Source: Ignelater luminosus (Eukaryota > Arthropoda > Insecta > Coleoptera > Elateridae). From it: DNA of 64,000 bases. Made by a program: the position numbers and the translations under genes. Location: contig VTPC01090588.1 in the NCBI GenBank assembly GCA_011009095.1, positions 1-64,000 on the forward strand, read 5' to 3'. The notes under the pieces are model-generated. The model was not told where the DNA came from, did not search any database, and worked only from the letters and a program-made list of their open reading frames with translations. The first letter of the stretch is position 1. Every line of letters starts with the position of its first letter. Positions 60,402-64,000 of this stretch are shown piece after piece.

Positions 60402-63254
60402 CATAGTAGAATTTATATTTGATATTACACACGTAAATAACAATAAGCACGATGAATTTTTAGATCTGAACATTTTTATTTATTTGTCAGCTCTGTATGT
60501 AAGAAACTATTATTTGATCATACCATCTGCTTTTCAACTTAATTTCTCGTTTTAATCTTAACTTAATAACTTCTTTATTGAAGATTTTACCATATAGAAC
60601 TTTTCTGGTATTATCTCCGTACAGTATTTCAATATTCAAAGTTCGATACGCTATTGTGAAATTACTTCAGTTTGTAAAGAATTAATATTTGTGGCGCCCA
60701 AGGTCTAGCCCTCAAGGGCCCTTTCCAGGAAGGCTACCTTGTACCTAATTATACATACGTACGTTATCTACTATCTTTATCTAGTTGAAAGAAGATAATA
60801 TGCTGAATGTAATAAATTTCTGTGTACTACAACAAACTACATAAATTCGTTTTTTCATCTTTCTATATTGTCCTTTCCATTTATTTAGAATTAATAGTAA
60901 TTAATATAGTCCATAAATGAGCGACCAGTCTTCGCAGGGTCTATAACGCCATACATATCTATAAAACACACATACAAACGGCCCACATCAACTCTGGTTG
61001 ACCATATAGTCATCTATCAATCTACAGTCATGAGTACACTTTATAAGCACTCGGTATAATTATATGCTTTCAATGTTTACTTTACACGCTCTTCTTCTTT
61101 TGCAAAAGTTTTGCAAATAATGCAGTCAAGCTTTATAATTGTATGTGTCTCTGGAAGTAGAAGAAAAAAAGTTTAATCGTTTCTTGAAAAAATTCTTTTT
61201 ACACGTAGACTAAAATATGCCCATTTAGATATTTTACACGCTTAGATTTACGTTTGTTTGTTTCTCTCATACCTATTACACACTCTTATTTTTTTGGTAT
61301 GGTTGTTTAGAAATGTAGCTTGGGTCTAAAAGTGTCAATGTCAATTTTTGGGCATTTTGGGCTTTTACTGCTAACTAATGAATTTGAGATTATCCCAAAA
61401 CGCTAATGTTCTATTTATTTTATTCCTGTTACAGAGTATTGCAGTTATATAGGCCAATGTCTTTAAGAAACTATTGCAATGACATAGCGCTAGAAGGACC
61501 AATAAATAAGTTTTGGAATTTTCTTAATAGGGGAATACTTAGTCAGATTTTATCACTCGTGGTAATAGAGGGTGCTTATCTTTATTTGGAGACCTTCCAG
61601 TGTGAACGTCTTGTAGAAAGTTAAAGTATTGTTAAAAACTGAAAATGTAAATTTCTTCAAAGTAAGAATCTTGACAACGGTCTTTTTAGATCCAAGCCAC
61701 AGTTAAATACTATAGCGTTACTCTAGACTTTCGCAGAAAACCAAGCATAGGAAATGTGTTGATTTGATAAAGCTCGAGTATCTTAAAATCGTATTAGCTC
61801 GATGGAGCTCTACTTTGCTTCATTTCTGTGGTAACAGTGGCACCAATCAAAAGATTCGGTTGCAAATTTCCAAAAAGCTTGCTATACAGCTGTATTTAAA
61901 TCGTGAATGAAAAGTGCATTAACGCTGATCATTTTCAAGTAAAAGTCAAAAGCTGGTTATAGAAACAGTTTAAGAAGATTTGACAAGCCAAGCAGGGCTT
62001 GGACAAACATAAGAAGAGTCAAGACACAATGAGCGGAACCAAACTCATTAGATTGCGTGCCAGCAGAAACGCATGTATGCGTAATTAGAATCTGATCGTC
62101 TATTTATAGACATTCAGGGGTTGCATAAGCAAAAAGGTGGTGAAACGCTGCTTTACAAGATATACTACAACAAAGGCAGATTGAAACAGGGCAGTTTGAA
62201 TCATCAGTTACGTATCAAGGTATAAATGTTGTTTCGTGCATACTTCTTGTTCTCACATTTTTCATTGGCTTTGTGTTATTGTCATCCGTGCAGACAATTC
62301 CAGTTTGGCGGAATTTCTACAATTTTAAATAAAATTCTTTTCTTAGTTTGTATTTTATTTGGGAAACTTTAAAAGTTAAAATTTTTTGAACATGAAACTA
62401 AATAGTATAATACTTCCGGCATTTTCTTTCCTGTTTTGTGTTCTTATTTAAATTACTTGAGTTTCACGATGTCCAAATCTAATTCTTGAAAGGTTCATTA
62501 TTTTTGTGATTCTTGGAGTGATTTTATCGCATTGTTTTATTTGAAATTGATTACTTTTTATTTGCTGTCTGTGTATTTACATTTGTAGCTAATGATTTTG
62601 AACTGCTCATAACCTCAATCCACCTTTATAATACCGCGATGTATCGGCGATTAGTATCTAACGTTTGCTTTTTGCAATTATGTCCAATAATGTAACATCG
62701 TTTACAATGGCTTGATAAACACTTTGGAATCTTGCAAACTGAACAATTTTTCTTCATTTTGGTAATGAGCTTCCAAACCACTTTTTGCTAGAGCATTGCA
62801 AACAAGCCTTAAGTGGTCGGTATGTAAACTCGTATCAGACTAAAAACCTGGAATTTGAGAAGTTGTAAAACCAATTTGTTCTAAACCCAAACTTCAAGTT
62901 GGCCTCTGCGCTATCCTGTCAAAGGCTAAAATGTATAGAAGTATAGAAGTATAAAGTATAGAAACCTTACACAATCAGTAATTTAACTTGTTGTCGGCGT
63001 TTTTGATGTTTGTGTCTAAAATGTTTACTGCACATTGTCACTACGCACAGCTTGCATAGGTGTACGAATCGCTAGTGAAGTTTTGGCAACATTTAACAAA
63101 ACAGTTGTACGGCACTGTTTACTGAATCTTGTGCAGTACGCAGTCACCACGTGTCGAAAAATACCTAACAAAATTTTTACTCCAGTGAACCTATTGATTC
63201 TAGACCGTATTTACCTTTAAAGCGCACTTAACTAGGCTATTAGTACAGTATCTT
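60402..63254. other. Intergenic stretch, nothing recognised
   Basis: About 2.8 kb of AT-rich sequence. The ORFs 61406-61624 and 63035-63220 have no recognisable domain, and I could not support exons. Confidence 0.45.
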
Positions 63255-63421
63255 CAAGGGCGCCCGGAGAGAGGGCCAAGAGGGTTTATTTGCCCCTCCC
63301 CTGGCTTGCAAAAACAATTAAATGTATACACAAAAAAAAAATTTATGCTGTCGACAAACATGGAATTGGACGGCAATTTTTATTTTGCCCCTTCCTAGAA
63401 AAAATCTTGCGGGCGCCTTTG
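63255..63421. repeat. hAT-type MITE with perfect 8-bp target duplication
   Basis: The left end CAAGGGCGCCCG and the inverted right end CAAAGGCGCCCG form a 12-bp repeat with one mismatch. The 8-bp direct repeat AGTATCTT flanks it exactly (63247-63254 and 63422-63429). It is 167 bp, with a GC-rich left part and no coding capacity. Confidence 0.85.
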
Positions 63422-63429
63422 AGTATCTT

Positions 63430-64000
63430 TCATTCAATTTGTCAGTGCCAAAGATATAGTGGATTTAATTTATAACATCTACGTGCAATATCTATAATAA
63501 TGCACTCTGTTAGAGACTACTAATAGCGGTAAATAAGCTATAAAACCAGAAAGGGGAAAAGTAATGTATACGTGTATTACATACTATATCGTATGTATTA
63601 CAAAATAGTATTAATTTTTTTAAAAATATTTTTAAAAGTATTTAAAAGAAAAAACTAGCACAACTATATAACATAATGGTATTTTTTTAATTAATTGGAA
63701 AACAATATCGTTCAAATATAATTTTTACGTATCTGAATAACGAAAGATTTTGAATTTGCCCTCAAGAGATCATTATTTGCTTAAAGTTTATTTTAGAATA
63801 TTGATAATATTTTGTATACACTTAGCAGTAATTAACCCACTCATCAATTAACGTAACCTTAACTTTCTAAATTACACCACTTTTATTGTTCTCTTTCGTA
63901 CACATGCCTATGTACCAATTTATAAACACCATTTTTGTAAACAGGTAAATCATTCTTTACACAAAAATGCTTTCGAAATTCCGAGGAGTTGCTCAAAGGG
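63430..64000. other. Terminal stretch, nothing recognised
   Basis: AT-rich sequence to the window edge. A motif TTTTTGTAAACAG before GTAAATC near 63945 could be a splice site but has no supporting exon. Confidence 0.4.

Overview
The window is AT-rich animal DNA with short spliceosomal introns and a dense load of cut-and-paste transposons. The host genes and the transposon families point to an insect; order or species cannot be fixed from the sequence. A 310-base N gap (45296-45605) shows it comes from a draft assembly.

Four host genes are recognisable. At the left edge is the 3' end of a DENND4/Crag Rab guanine-nucleotide exchange factor gene (+, four exons, 1-2510). On the minus strand at 17676-18319 lies the coding part of a Ras85D/K-Ras-type GTPase (two coding exons, 194 aa). 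At 33181-34680 (+) is the ESCRT-I subunit UBAP1 (two coding exons, 479 aa). At 50172-52104 (+) is ornithine aminotransferase (five exons, 428 aa, no obvious mitochondrial presequence). They act in separate pathways (membrane-traffic GEF, growth signalling, endosomal sorting, proline/ornithine metabolism) and form no cluster.

Most other recognisable sequence is mobile DNA. 4-14 kb: an integrase-bearing fossil (Ginger/Gypsy-integrase kin), a pogo-like MITE, a DUF4817-bearing element with terminal repeats, a CAGGGTG-ended MITE, a Tc1 (DD34E) remnant and a maT-like (DD37D) remnant. 20.6-26.5 kb: a degenerate piggyBac split by a complete-ended hAT element with a perfect 8-bp target duplication, beside a near-complete mariner. 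27-32 kb: foldback and Harbinger-like MITEs and a MADF-domain relic. 36.8-45.7 kb: a nonautonomous hAT, a 1.25-kb P-element-like unit with perfect 36-bp terminal repeats that still carries an open four-exon THAP-domain gene, a LINE tail, a second piggyBac carrying a clean MITE insertion, and a mariner copy interrupted by the assembly gap. 55.5-56.8 kb: an intact mariner whose transposase reads through without a break. 59.7-60.4 kb: a large foldback element. 63.2 kb: a small hAT MITE.

The most interesting items are the THAP-only P-like element (a possible transposon-encoded repressor or captured DNA-binding protein), the intact mariner, the hAT-in-piggyBac nest with its inverted duplication, and the apparently non-mitochondrial ornithine aminotransferase. 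I see no CRISPR array, rRNA or tRNA. The long AT-rich stretches between genes hold no coding sequence I can support.
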